Shown: positions 7,617 to 15,621 of the stretch, piece after piece
How the letters are laid out: every line of letters starts with the position of its first letter
How positions within the stretch are numbered: position 1 is the stretch's first letter
Source: Parcubacteria group bacterium GW2011_GWD2_38_11
GTDB lineage: Bacteria; Patescibacteriota; Minisyncoccia; Moranbacterales; GWC2-37-73
Reading direction: 5' to 3'
Length of the DNA stretch: 34,457 nucleotides
NCBI GenBank assembly: GCA_000992325.1
Contig: LBTZ01000006.1
Location: 1 to 34,457, forward strand
The notes under the pieces: generated by a model
The model's database searches: none
Seen by the model: only the letters and a program-made list of their open reading frames with translations
What the model was told of the DNA's origin: nothing
Position numbers and translations under genes: made by a program

Positions 7617-9440
7617 ATGTTTGGAATAAATAAAAACAAAAAAACGGCAGCGCCTACAGGAGCTATCTTGCAAGGTGAAGCTTTATATCAACGTGGTGTG
7701 GCAACGATCAAGGATTTGATTGCTCCCTCGGCAATGAAAATAAGTTCGAATAATCTGCAAATCGGAGAAACCTTTGCCAGAACTCTTTTTGTGGTTGCTT
7801 ATCCGAGATATTTGCACTCAAACTGGTTTTCACCGATTATTAATATCGATTTTTCGATGGATACTGCAATGTTTATTCATCCGATTGAAACTACGGAAAT
7901 ATTAAAGACGCTGCGAAAAAGCTCGACGCAAGTTCAATCCCAGATACACATTGAAGAACAAAGTGGTAAGATTCGTGATCCGATTCTAGAGACAGCATTG
8001 CAAGATATTGAAGAACTCAGAGACAAATTGCAACAAGGAACGGAAAAGTTTTTTCGCTTCGGTTTGTATATGACGTTATACGGAAGCAGTATGGAAGAGG
8101 TGGAAAAAGCCCATCAACAAATCGAATCTATTCTCGAAGCTCAATTGGTATACGTTAAACCAGCAGTTCTCAAAGTGGAACAAGGTTTTTCTTCAACGAT
8201 GCCACTTGCAAATGATGAACTTGATGTTGCCAACAATTTAAACACTTCGCCTCTTTCAACAACATTTCCTTTTGTGTCTGCGGATCTTTCTTCAAATGAA
8301 GGAATTTTATATGGCATCAATCGTCACAATAATAGTTTGATTTTGTTTGATCGTTTCAAAATGGAAAATGCAAATATGGTGGTATTTTCCAAGTCCGGAG
8401 GAGGAAAAAGTTATACGGTAAAGTTGGAAATTTTTCGATCATTAATGGTTGGGACAAACGTGATCGTGATTGATCCGGAAAACGAATATAAATATTTGTG
8501 CGAAACAGTCGGTGGAACTTTTATTAAGCTTTCGCTTAATTCAAATTTTCATTTGAATCCATTTGATTTGCCGCAAGTTGGAGAGGATGAAGATCCTGAA
8601 GATGTTTTGCGTAGCAATATTGCAAGTCTTATTGGACTTTTGCATATTATGCTGGGGACAGTCACTCCTGAAGAGGATTCTATTTTGGATATTGCAATTC
8701 GCGAAACATATGCGATGCGAGACATCACACCACAAAGTAATTTTAAGTCTTTTAATTCAAACTCTTTTCCGACGATGTCAGACTTGTATGCGGTTATTAG
8801 AAACTCTGAAGGTGGAGAATCAGTGGCGCGGCGTTTGGAAAAATATACAGAAGGAATTTTTGCTGGAGTGCTTAATCATCCAACTAACGTCCAAATCAAT
8901 AATCAATTGGTAGTTTTTAATATTCGTGATCTTGAAGAACAACTTAGGCCGATTGCAATGTATACCATTTTGCAATTTATTTGGAATGAAATGCGCTCAA
9001 CACTCAAGCAGCGAATAGTGGTTGTTGATGAAGCTTGGGTAATGATGCAAAATGAGGATGCCGCATCTTTCCTTTTTGGGATTGCAAAAAGATGTCGCAA
9101 ATATTATACGGGACTCACGACAATTACTCAGGATATCGCTGATTTTATGAGTTCACGTTATGGAAAACCGATTGTCACAAACTCATCATTGCAACTTTTG
9201 CTTAGACAATCTCCTGCCGCAATTGATACAATTTCAGATACTTTTTATTTAACAGAGCAAGAAAAATTTTTGCTTTTGGAAAGTAATGTTGGGGAAGGTA
9301 TTTTATTTGCCGGCGCAAAGCACGTTGCAATTAAAGTCATTGCTTCTTATGCCGAAGATCAAATTATAACTTCTGATCCTCGTCAGCTTATGGAAATTGA
9401 GCAGGCGAAAAAGGATTTTGATGAAGAGGAAGGAGAATAG
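7617..9440 (+). CDS. virB4: VirB4 family type IV secretion ATPase
   Basis: From ATG 7617 the protein has 607 residues. The first 200 or so residues form a VirB4-type N-terminal domain (RTLFVVAYPRYLHSNWFSPIINID...). A RecA-like ATPase domain follows with Walker A SKSGGGKSYT (about 257-266), NVIVIDPENEY, and Walker B RIVVVDEAWVMM (about 467). RCRKYYTGLTTITQDIADFM and SSLQLLLRQSP are the conserved C-terminal VirB4/TraC segments. It is the energy source for pilus assembly or transport. An upstream start at 7539 would add 26 residues that are encoded by a palindrome, so 7617 (MFGINKNKK) is preferred. No VirD4 or VirB11 ATPase is present in the window. Confidence 0.93.
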   Translation: MFGINKNKKTAAPTGAILQGEALYQRGVATIKDLIAPSAMKISSNNLQIGETFARTLFVVAYPRYLHSNWFSPIINIDFSMDTAMFIHPIETTEILKTLRKSSTQVQSQIHIEEQSGKIRDPILETALQDIEELRDKLQQGTEKFFRFGLYMTLYGSSMEEVEKAHQQIESILEAQLVYVKPAVLKVEQGFSSTMPLANDELDVANNLNTSPLSTTFPFVSADLSSNEGILYGINRHNNSLILFDRFKMENANMVVFSKSGGGKSYTVKLEIFRSLMVGTNVIVIDPENEYKYLCETVGGTFIKLSLNSNFHLNPFDLPQVGEDEDPEDVLRSNIASLIGLLHIMLGTVTPEEDSILDIAIRETYAMRDITPQSNFKSFNSNSFPTMSDLYAVIRNSEGGESVARRLEKYTEGIFAGVLNHPTNVQINNQLVVFNIRDLEEQLRPIAMYTILQFIWNEMRSTLKQRIVVVDEAWVMMQNEDAASFLFGIAKRCRKYYTGLTTITQDIADFMSSRYGKPIVTNSSLQLLLRQSPAAIDTISDTFYLTEQEKFLLLESNVGEGILFAGAKHVAIKVIASYAEDQIITSDPRQLMEIEQAKKDFDEEEGE

Positions 9441-9445
9441 ATTGT

Positions 9446-9475
9446 TAATTTTCAATTTTCAATTTTCAATTTTCA
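9446..9475. repeat. Short tandem repeat CAATTTT
   Basis: Four tandem copies of a 7-mer (TCAATTTT) follow the VirB4 stop. Similar AT-rich words (AAATTGAAAATTGG, TTGAATTTTC) crowd the 10183-10309 gap before comM, where no gene is visible. Confidence 0.7.
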
Positions 9476-9543
9476 AAAATCTTGATTTTCAATCAAGTGA
9501 TAAATATTTTTGAATATTGGTATTGATCGTTGGATAGTATCTA

Positions 9544-10182
9544 ATGAATAATGCTGGGATAGATCATTCTGGTGCTTTGGCGGAAGCGCGGAGTAAAGAT
9601 TCACAAATGCCGAATGCGCAGCAGTCGCATCCTGGCGATTTGCATGTTCCACAAAGACCCGACAAGTATAATGATGCTCAATATCCGGGTAATTATTCTC
9701 AAGGTAACATTGAAAATAATTCTGTAGAAAGACTTGATGAAGCCCGTAAAAATGAAGGCAGAAAAATTGGGGGTGTTAAGGATACGGCTGATACTGCAAA
9801 AAAAATTGCTGAAACTGCAACGCCAGTGGGCGCACTTTCTTTGCTAAAACAAATAAATTTCATAGGCGATATGCCGTTTGTGGCGGCAATGGGAGCAGCC
9901 TTGCTTAAAGATCTGCTTGATTTCGTGGCTGGACCAACGGTGGTTTTGTCGATTCTCTTCTCCGTGCTGTGCTCTATTTTTATATTTATGATGCTGCTGC
10001 TTGTTGGTGCTAGTGGAAAGAAAAAAGGTGCAAATAAAATTTTAAGTAAAATTGCAGTTTTGGGTGCGGGCGGAATTGCTGATTCCATCCCAGGAATAGA
10101 TTTTTTACCTATTGAGACGATAACTGTTGCTGCTATATATTTTTTGACCCTTGTTGAAAGAAAAAACGCATCAAAAGAATAA
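9544..10182 (+). CDS. Putative membrane protein of the type IV block
   Basis: Not recognised. Protein of 212 residues with a hydrophilic N-terminal half (about 1-95), rich in Asn, Asp, Gln and Lys and without a signal peptide. The C-terminal half has about three membrane helices (FVAAMGAALLKDLLDFVAG, VVLSILFSVLCSIFIFMMLLLVG, ITVAAIYFLTLV). The basic loop SGKKKGANKILSK lies between helices. It starts about 100 bp after VirB4 on the same strand, so it may belong to the same transcription unit, perhaps as a small inner-membrane accessory. No family could be named from sequence alone. Confidence 0.7.
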   Translation: MNNAGIDHSGALAEARSKDSQMPNAQQSHPGDLHVPQRPDKYNDAQYPGNYSQGNIENNSVERLDEARKNEGRKIGGVKDTADTAKKIAETATPVGALSLLKQINFIGDMPFVAAMGAALLKDLLDFVAGPTVVLSILFSVLCSIFIFMMLLLVGASGKKKGANKILSKIAVLGAGGIADSIPGIDFLPIETITVAAIYFLTLVERKNASKE

Positions 10183-10309
10183 AAAATTACAATAATAAAT
10201 TCACAATTTAAAATTTTAATTTAATTTTCGAATTTGAATTTTCATTTAGTCATTGAATCATTGGGATTTTATTGGAAATTGAAAATTGGTTATTGGAAAT
10301 TTATAGTTT

Positions 10310-11836
10310 ATGTCTTCAAAAATATTTTCTGCCGCGACAATCGGTTTGGATGGGGAGGTTGTCGAGGTTGAAGTTGATGTCTTGGGGGCAGGACTGCATA
10401 ATTTCAATATTGTCGGACTTCCAGATACAGCTATCAAGGAATCGCGCGATCGTGTGAGCAGTGCTATTAAGAATAGTGGTTTCAAGCCGCCTCATCAATG
10501 TGGACGAATTACCGTAAACCTTGCACCAGCGGATTTGCCCAAAGCAAGTCCTATTTATGATTTGCCAGTTGCGATTGGTATTTTGCTGGCAACAAAACAA
10601 TTGCAATTTGATTTTAATGGAAAAATGGTTGTGGGAGAACTTTCACTTGATGGACGAGTCAGATCAATTCAAGGAATTTTGCCAATTGCGCTTCTCGCTA
10701 AAGAAAAAGGATTTAATGAACTATATGTTCCAGTTGAAAATGCAGCGGAGGCTAGCGTAGTTAAAGGTATAAACATTGTGCCAGTGGACACCTTGTACGC
10801 GCTGGCTGATCATTTTGCTGGAAATAAATACATCACTTATTTTCCAAAAATTGATGGAGAGGGTTTATTTTTGCATAGTGAACATATAAATGATATGGCG
10901 CATATTAGCGGACAACAGCACGCCAAGCGCGCCCTGGAAATTGCGGCAGCAGGTGGACATAATGTTATTTTAAATGGTCCGCCAGGGAGTGGAAAAACTT
11001 TGCTTGCCAAGGCGATGCCAACTATTTTGCCAAAACTGACTTTGACTGAAGCGCTTGAAATTACAAAAATATTCTCAGTAGCTGGAAAATTGCGTAAAGG
11101 ACAATCACTAGTGGTCAATCGTCCATATCGAGCGCCACATCATAGTGCAAGTAGCGTTTCTCTTATTGGCGGAGGAAGTTATCCTAAGCCTGGTGAAATA
11201 AGCTTGGCTCATCGCGGCGTGCTTTTCTTGGATGAATTTGGAGAATATCCTAAAAATGTGCTTGAGAATTTGCGCCAGCCACTTGAGGATGGTATGATAA
11301 CAATCTCAAGAGCCAAAGGATCGCTACACTTTCCCGCACGTTTTATCTTGGTGGCGGCGATGAACCCTTGTTTTTGTGGAATGGCGACTGACCCGGAAAA
11401 AATGTGCACTTGCACGGCTGCGCAAATTGTCAGATATAGACAAAAAATCTCAGGTCCAATTATGGATCGCATTGATCTGCATATTGAAGTTCCTCGGCTT
11501 AGTTTTGATAAATTGCAAGAAGGAGGCATTGAGGAAGAAAGTGAAAAAATTCGCGAGCGAGTTGAGAGTGCCAGGATTATTCAAAGCAAGCGTTTTTCGG
11601 AGTTGCCCATTATTTCTAATAGTGAGATGTCATCTGATCATATAAAAACATTTTGCGAATTGGATGAGCAGTGTGTTGATCTTTTGCGAAGTGCTGTCAG
11701 CTCACTCAAACTTAGTGCTCGAGGATATCATCGGATAATAAAAATTGCCAGAACGATTGCTGATCTTGCAAACAGTGAAAAAATAACTCAGATGCATATT
11801 GCGGAAGCAATTCAATATCGGTTTAAAACGGAATAA
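10310..11836 (+). CDS. comM: YifB family Mg-chelatase-like AAA+ ATPase, ComM
   Basis: Protein of 508 residues, the normal family length. The N-terminal domain (IGLDGEVVEVEVDVLGAG, FNIVGLPDTAIKESRDRV, LPKASPIYDLPVAIGIL) is the Lon-protease-like ChlI domain. The AAA+ core has Walker A GPPGSGKT (about 223-230), HSASSVSLIGGG, Walker B VLFLDEFGE, and sensor AAMNPCFCG with the cysteine-containing insert MCTCT. The C-terminal Mg_chelatase_C domain ends with LSARGYHRIIKIARTIADL. In transformable bacteria ComM is a hexameric helicase that extends branch migration of incoming DNA, which links this gene functionally to a DNA-uptake role for the adjacent type IV genes (inference). Confidence 0.94.
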   Translation: MSSKIFSAATIGLDGEVVEVEVDVLGAGLHNFNIVGLPDTAIKESRDRVSSAIKNSGFKPPHQCGRITVNLAPADLPKASPIYDLPVAIGILLATKQLQFDFNGKMVVGELSLDGRVRSIQGILPIALLAKEKGFNELYVPVENAAEASVVKGINIVPVDTLYALADHFAGNKYITYFPKIDGEGLFLHSEHINDMAHISGQQHAKRALEIAAAGGHNVILNGPPGSGKTLLAKAMPTILPKLTLTEALEITKIFSVAGKLRKGQSLVVNRPYRAPHHSASSVSLIGGGSYPKPGEISLAHRGVLFLDEFGEYPKNVLENLRQPLEDGMITISRAKGSLHFPARFILVAAMNPCFCGMATDPEKMCTCTAAQIVRYRQKISGPIMDRIDLHIEVPRLSFDKLQEGGIEEESEKIRERVESARIIQSKRFSELPIISNSEMSSDHIKTFCELDEQCVDLLRSAVSSLKLSARGYHRIIKIARTIADLANSEKITQMHIAEAIQYRFKTE

Positions 11837-11881
11837 AAGTATTTTGATTGTAGAATTAAAGACATATAATAATTTTAGGAC

Positions 11882-12003
11882 TTACGCATTTTCTCAACAA
11901 TTTCTTTTTTGGCACGCTTTTGGATAAATACTCATTATCCAAAAGCTCAAAAAGCCGCTCTCGCCAGCTATTGGCCAAAAAAGAAATGTTTCGAAATGCG
12001 TAA
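11882..12003. repeat. Nested branched palindrome downstream of comM
   Basis: Three nested perfect stems: TTACGCATTT/AAATGCGTAA (11882-11891, 11994-12003), ATTTCTTTTTTGGC and its complement (11900-11913, 11974-11987), and CTTTTGGATAA/TTATCCAAAAG (11917-11927, 11935-11945). The side linker is GCTCAAAAAGCCGCTCTCGCC. It fills most of the 11837-12063 gap. It could act as a transcript end for comM, but there is no terminal T run. Confidence 0.75.
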
Positions 12004-12063
12004 CTACTTAATTTTTTAAAATTCATTATGCCTCATTAATTCTATGTTAGTAATTTTTCATTA

Positions 12064-13032
12064 ATGAAAACGTATTTCAAAAAAAATAAAAATACTCAAA
12101 AACTTCTGTTTATTTTGGCAGTATTTTTTTTCTGTATCAATTTTTCCTTTGCAAATGCGAAAGAAAATGATTTTGATTTTGAAAAAGTCTCCAAACGCGT
12201 TGTGCTGCAAGATGAGGGGATGAAATTTGAGGTTTCTTCAGTCGCTCAAACCGTGCAAGAATTTTTAGAAGAACAAAAAATTACTTTGAAAGCAAATGAT
12301 ATTGTTTTTCCTGTAAAAAATGAAAAAATATTTTCCGGAACACAAATTATTATTGTGCGAGCAAAAAAAATTATAATAAAGGAAGGCGGAAAAACTGATG
12401 AAATTTATACATTGCAAAGAACTGTCGAGCAGGCAATTTGGGAAGATAAAAAAATCGAATTAGGACAAGACGATATTACTGTTCCTGCTAGAAATTCTCT
12501 TGTGAAAGAGGGTATGAAAATAACTGTCACGCACGTGCTTATCAGGGAGGAAATGAAAAATATTGATATTGATTTTAAAACAGTTTCTAATGAAGATGAT
12601 AAGCTTGGTTGGAGGATTAAAAAAGTAACACAAAAAGGCGAAGTTGGAATAAAAGAAGTGAAATATAAAGTCGTGTATAATGATGGAAAAGAAATTTCAC
12701 GAAAAGTTTTGGAAAGTAATGTCATCAAAGAGCCTATCAATGAGATTGTGACGCAGGGAACATATGTTAAAGTTGGAAAAGCTAGCAGGGGCGATGCCAG
12801 TTATTATGCTTCTGGGTGGGGGGCATTAAATGCCAGTCGCTCGATTCCAAGGGGTGGATATGCAAAGGTGACAAATATAGACAATGGAAAATCAGTTATT
12901 GTGAAAATAAATGATTATGGTCCACAATCGCCACAGCGGATTATCGATTTGGATTACGTTTCATTTTCCAAGATTGCTGATTTAGGTCAGGGTATAGCTC
13001 ATAATGTGAAAGTTGAACAGGTGTTGAACTAA
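12064..13032 (+). CDS. Secreted G5/DUF348 protein with RlpA-like barrel domain (YabE-like)
   Basis: Protein of 322 residues with a signal peptide (LLFILAVFFFCINFSFANA). Two ubiquitin-like DUF348 repeats follow (VAQTVQEFLEEQKITLKAND; TVEQAIWEDKKIELGQDD, each followed by a VP...G.KI..V pattern), then a G5-like domain (about residues 180-230, VGIKEVKYKVVYNDGKEI). The C-terminal double-psi beta barrel is of RlpA type, with GDASYYASGWGALNAS, VTNIDNGKSVIVKINDYGP and RIIDLDYVSFSKI. In YabE/Rpf-like proteins this order positions a peptidoglycan-cleaving or binding barrel on the wall. The aspartate of NDYGP and the tyrosine of SYYA are kept. Enzymatic activity is inferred, not shown. Confidence 0.85.
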   Translation: MKTYFKKNKNTQKLLFILAVFFFCINFSFANAKENDFDFEKVSKRVVLQDEGMKFEVSSVAQTVQEFLEEQKITLKANDIVFPVKNEKIFSGTQIIIVRAKKIIIKEGGKTDEIYTLQRTVEQAIWEDKKIELGQDDITVPARNSLVKEGMKITVTHVLIREEMKNIDIDFKTVSNEDDKLGWRIKKVTQKGEVGIKEVKYKVVYNDGKEISRKVLESNVIKEPINEIVTQGTYVKVGKASRGDASYYASGWGALNASRSIPRGGYAKVTNIDNGKSVIVKINDYGPQSPQRIIDLDYVSFSKIADLGQGIAHNVKVEQVLN

Positions 13033-13049
13033 AAAATTAAACAAGCTTT

Positions 13050-13171
13050 TGTCATTCCGGGCTTGACCCGGAATCCAGGTTTGGCTAATAATGTTCACTG
13101 CAATAATAAAATTTTAATAATATCGATAATTTACCGTAATATCCTGGATTCCCGCCTACGCGGGAATGACA
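13050..13171. repeat. GTCATTCC palindromic element, solo copy 2
   Basis: Left half GTCATTCCGGGCTTGACCCG..., right half ending CGCCTACGCGGGAATGAC. The middle is AT-rich. It occupies the gap before rsmA; the apparent longer N-terminus of that gene (from 13063) is translated repeat. Confidence 0.85.
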
Positions 13172-13185
13172 TGATATTTTATTTT

Positions 13186-13989
13186 ATGATAAAAGCTAAG
13201 AAATCTCTCGGGCAGAATTTTTTGAAAGATGCTGACGTGTTGGGTCGGATTATTAAGGCTGCAAATTTGTCACAAGACGATGTGGTGATTGAAGTTGGCC
13301 CGGGACAAGGCGCGCTGACTGAATTGTTGGCGGGAGTTTGTAAAAAAGTTATTGCCATTGAATTGGACGACAGACTAATTGAACCATTGCATACCAAATT
13401 TGTAGACAATAGGAATGTGGAAATTATTCACGATGATATTTTGAAGCTGAATTTGCCAGCGCTGATGGAACAACAGCTTAAAGATAATAACACTAAGGAT
13501 TATAAAGTGGTGGCTAATATTCCATATTACATCACAGCGCCCATCATTCGTTTGTTTTTGGAAACAAAAATCCCACCAAGTGAAGTTATTTTTATGGTGC
13601 AAAAAGAAGTGGCTGAAAGAATTTGCGCCAAGCCTGGTGCAATTAGCATTCTTGCAGTTTCAGTTCAATATTATGCCAAGGCTGAATTTTTGTTTACGGT
13701 TTTTAAGGAATCATTTGAGCCAGTACCGAAGGTGGATAGTGCAATCATAAAGATAACTCACAACTCACAACTTACAACTGACAACAAAGAAAAGACGAAA
13801 AAATTCTTTCGAGTTGTTAAATCTGGTTTTTCTGCCAAGCGAAAAACTTTGATCAACAATCTTTCCAACGGGCTCCAAATTGATAAAAAGGAAATTGAAG
13901 AAAAACTTGGTTCAATTGGATTTTCCCCTAGCGTGCGAGCCCAAGAGTTGGGAGTTGAGGATTGGAAGAAACTTGCAGATAGGCTGTAG
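13186..13989 (+). CDS. rsmA: 16S rRNA (adenine1518/1519-N6)-dimethyltransferase
   Basis: From ATG 13186 (MIKAKKSLGQNFLKD, the canonical family start) the protein has 267 residues. SAM motif I is VEVGPGQGALTELL (about 34-47), followed by IAIELDDRL and the catalytic NIPYYIT (about 111-117). FMVQKEVAERI and PVPKVDSAII then lead into the C-terminal helical domain. It dimethylates two adenines in helix 45 of 16S rRNA. Between PKVDSAIIKI and KFFRVVKSGF an in-frame segment THNSQLTTDNKEK (about residues 190-203) is encoded by an ACAACT repeat also found intergenically at 2457-2538. The insertion falls in a surface linker, so activity should be kept. Confidence 0.95.
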   Translation: MIKAKKSLGQNFLKDADVLGRIIKAANLSQDDVVIEVGPGQGALTELLAGVCKKVIAIELDDRLIEPLHTKFVDNRNVEIIHDDILKLNLPALMEQQLKDNNTKDYKVVANIPYYITAPIIRLFLETKIPPSEVIFMVQKEVAERICAKPGAISILAVSVQYYAKAEFLFTVFKESFEPVPKVDSAIIKITHNSQLTTDNKEKTKKFFRVVKSGFSAKRKTLINNLSNGLQIDKKEIEEKLGSIGFSPSVRAQELGVEDWKKLADRL

Positions 13990-14037
13990 GTTTCAGGTGC
14001 TAGGTTTTAGAAAATGCTGAATGCAAAAATTGGAAAA

Positions 14038-14073
14038 GAAAAAAGCCCTAATAGTTACCAACTATCAGGGCTA
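14038..14073 (-). terminator. Rho-independent terminator for the 14090-14572 gene
   Basis: On the minus strand AGCCCTGATAGTT, loop GGT, AACTATTAGGGCT forms a 13-bp stem with one G-T pair, followed directly by a T run. It lies about 17 bp past the stop codon. Confidence 0.85.
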
Positions 14074-14089
14074 AACCGTGTGGGCAAAG

Positions 14090-14572
14090 TCACGATGGAC
14101 TTAAGCTTTTTTTTTCCAATATTTTTATCCTCCTCTCAATAGATTTTTTTCTTGCATAAATTGCCTGCATGATACACTTCCTGCAAACTTCAGTGTTGTT
14201 ATTTCTTGCATTCTTTTCACACTGCTGGCTTTCTGCGACTAGGCTTTGTTCCATTAGAAACATCTTCTTTTCTTCCCCCTCGAGATATTCGGGGATGTTT
14301 TTTTCTTCATCATACCAGCTATGCGTAGTTGCTACGCACATTTCTTTCCAGATAACGTTAATCTTTGCTGCTTGTTGCGAGGAGATAATCCCACCTTTAT
14401 CTTCAATTGTCTTCAGTAGCGACCTCAATTCATCGATACTGAGAGTGAGCAGTACCAGTGCAACTGCTTCTCTATAAAAAAAATGAATTCGTTCCACATA
14501 GTCCTGCGGAGCTACACTTGTTAATAGGGACAGTCTTTCTACTTTTTTAATTTCCAGTTTTGAAGTTTTCAT
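14090..14572 (-). CDS. Hypothetical soluble protein, divergent to a TrmB-like regulator
   Basis: Not recognised. Protein of 160 residues, mostly helical, with no signal or membrane segment. The N-terminal half has RIHFFYREAVALVLLTLSIDELRSLL. The C-terminal half is charged and holds three closely placed cysteines (QQCEKNARNNNTEVCRKCIMQ), possibly a metal-binding or redox site, and ends in a basic helix. It is well framed: a consensus promoter at 14676-14704, a leader of about 100 nt, a strong Shine-Dalgarno (GAGGAGA) 6 nt before ATG, and a clean terminator. The shared, symmetric promoter region with the adjacent TrmB-type gene suggests that the regulator controls it. Confidence 0.75.
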   Translation of the reverse strand: MKTSKLEIKKVERLSLLTSVAPQDYVERIHFFYREAVALVLLTLSIDELRSLLKTIEDKGGIISSQQAAKINVIWKEMCVATTHSWYDEEKNIPEYLEGEEKKMFLMEQSLVAESQQCEKNARNNNTEVCRKCIMQAIYARKKSIERRIKILEKKSLSPS

Positions 14573-14675
14573 GGCGTTCTCCTCTTCGTTTTTAGTCCGT
14601 CGACTATTATTTGGATGATTTTTAAAGATCTATTGTTTTGTTACGCCTTGCTTTGCTAATTCATCGTAACAGTGT

Positions 14676-14704
14676 AGTATAGCGCATAATTACAACTTTG
14701 TCAA
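14676..14704 (-). promoter_or_regulatory. Sigma-70 promoter of the 14090-14572 gene
   Basis: Minus strand: -35 TTGACA (14704-14699), 17-bp spacer, -10 TATACT (14681-14676). One mismatch to consensus. Confidence 0.85.
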
Positions 14705-14730
14705 TAAAAAAGGCTTTATATTGACAAAGT
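14695..14730. promoter_or_regulatory. Perfect 12-bp inverted repeat between divergent promoters (candidate operator)
   Basis: ACTTTGTCAATA (14695-14706) and TATTGACAAAGT (14719-14730) are exact inverted copies separated by 12 bp. Each arm contains the -35 box of one of the two diverging promoters. A dimeric regulator bound here would cover both -35 boxes; the TrmB-like product is the obvious candidate. Part of the symmetry arises simply because both -35 boxes are TTGACA, but the flanks match too. Confidence 0.7.
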
Positions 14731-14749
14731 ATAAAATAGTGTATATAAT
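14721..14749 (+). promoter_or_regulatory. Sigma-70 promoter of the TrmB-like gene
   Basis: TTGACA (14721-14726), 17-bp spacer, TATAAT (14744-14749): a full consensus match, about 40 bp before the start codon. Confidence 0.88.
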
Positions 14750-14790
14750 TAATATACAAATATGCATAATAAATCGCTTAAAATAGCTAT

Positions 14791-15561
14791 ATGGAAACAG
14801 AAGAAGTGAAACAAAATCTTTACAGTTCTCTTAAGGAATTGGGGCTCAATGAGGGAGAAATAAGTTTGTATTCAATTACACTGGCAAAAGGTGCCATTTC
14901 TGTTTCTGAGCTGGCCAAACAGCTTGAGATATCTCGACCGAATGTGTACAAGGTGATTACTGGTTTGGAAAAGCATGGTCTTACCCAATTTGGCGAGAGC
15001 AATAAGTATGCAAGAAAATTTTCAGTCGAATCTCCAATGGTTGTGCTGGAAAAATTGAGAGAAAAAAGGGAAAAAATGCAGCAGCTTGATCATAGCTTGT
15101 CCTCATCTTTACCTGATTTGCTCACCTTGTTTCATCAAGGAGAATCAGCAACCAAGATAAAAGTGATTCAAGGCAAGGAACAATATCTAAAAATATTTAA
15201 TGGGATACTTGAGCAAGAGAATAAAGAAATTCAATTTTTTGGTAATGTGGAGGATTTTGTGGGCTTTATATCAATGGGTGCGGAAAATGAATGGATTAAG
15301 AAAAGAATGAAAAAGAATATCTTGATAAAAAGTCTTCTTTTGCCTGGAAAGATTGCAAATCAGTTTCAACAAGATGACGTAAAGCAACTTCGAGAAACAA
15401 AAATATTGAAAGGTGCTTGGCCTTTCGTGACTTCATTTCAAATTTTTGCCAACAAAGTTATCATTTGGCAGCCAAAAGCACCGCTGGCGATTTTGATTGA
15501 AGATAAGTTTATTGTTGAGATGCTGAAAAGTATGTTTGATAAGTTTTGGGAAATTAGTTAA
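14791..15561 (+). CDS. TrmB family transcriptional regulator
   Basis: Protein of 256 residues. The N-terminal winged helix-turn-helix (about 10-80) carries LKELGLNEGEISLYSITLAKGAISVSELAKQLEISRPNVYKVITGLEKHGL, a typical TrmB DNA-binding domain. A coiled-coil-like helix follows (VLEKLREKREKMQQLDHSL). The C-terminal effector domain, including IKVIQGKEQYLKIFNGIL, is of the phospholipase-D-like TrmB regulatory type. It has no HKD catalytic motif. Archaeal TrmB proteins sense sugars; the ligand here is unknown. The consensus promoter and inverted repeat shared with the divergent 14572 gene point to auto- and cross-regulation. Confidence 0.88.
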   Translation: METEEVKQNLYSSLKELGLNEGEISLYSITLAKGAISVSELAKQLEISRPNVYKVITGLEKHGLTQFGESNKYARKFSVESPMVVLEKLREKREKMQQLDHSLSSSLPDLLTLFHQGESATKIKVIQGKEQYLKIFNGILEQENKEIQFFGNVEDFVGFISMGAENEWIKKRMKKNILIKSLLLPGKIANQFQQDDVKQLRETKILKGAWPFVTSFQIFANKVIIWQPKAPLAILIEDKFIVEMLKSMFDKFWEIS

Positions 15562-15566
15562 TGCGT

Positions 15567-15605
15567 TTGACTGCAATTTTTAAGGTGTTATAATATCACT
15601 ATAAC
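15567..15605 (+). promoter_or_regulatory. Promoter with overlapping inverted repeat, ORF6N gene
   Basis: TTGACT (15567-15572), 16-bp spacer, TATAAT (15589-15594). A 7-bp inverted repeat, TGTTATA/TATAACA (15586-15592 and 15600-15606), overlaps the -10 box and start region and could be an operator. Confidence 0.7.
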
Positions 15606-15621
15606 ATTTTAAAAAATAAAA

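Noticed and set aside
6730-9440. A single virB4 gene broken into two by the hairpins at 7431-7607
   Set aside because: The downstream gene already has its own N-terminal VirB4 domain and the upstream product is a complete TraC-like protein, so two genes are more likely.
13063-13185. N-terminal extension of RsmA
   Set aside because: The extra 41 codons are translated palindromic repeat; the canonical KAKKSLGQNFL start lies at ATG 13186.
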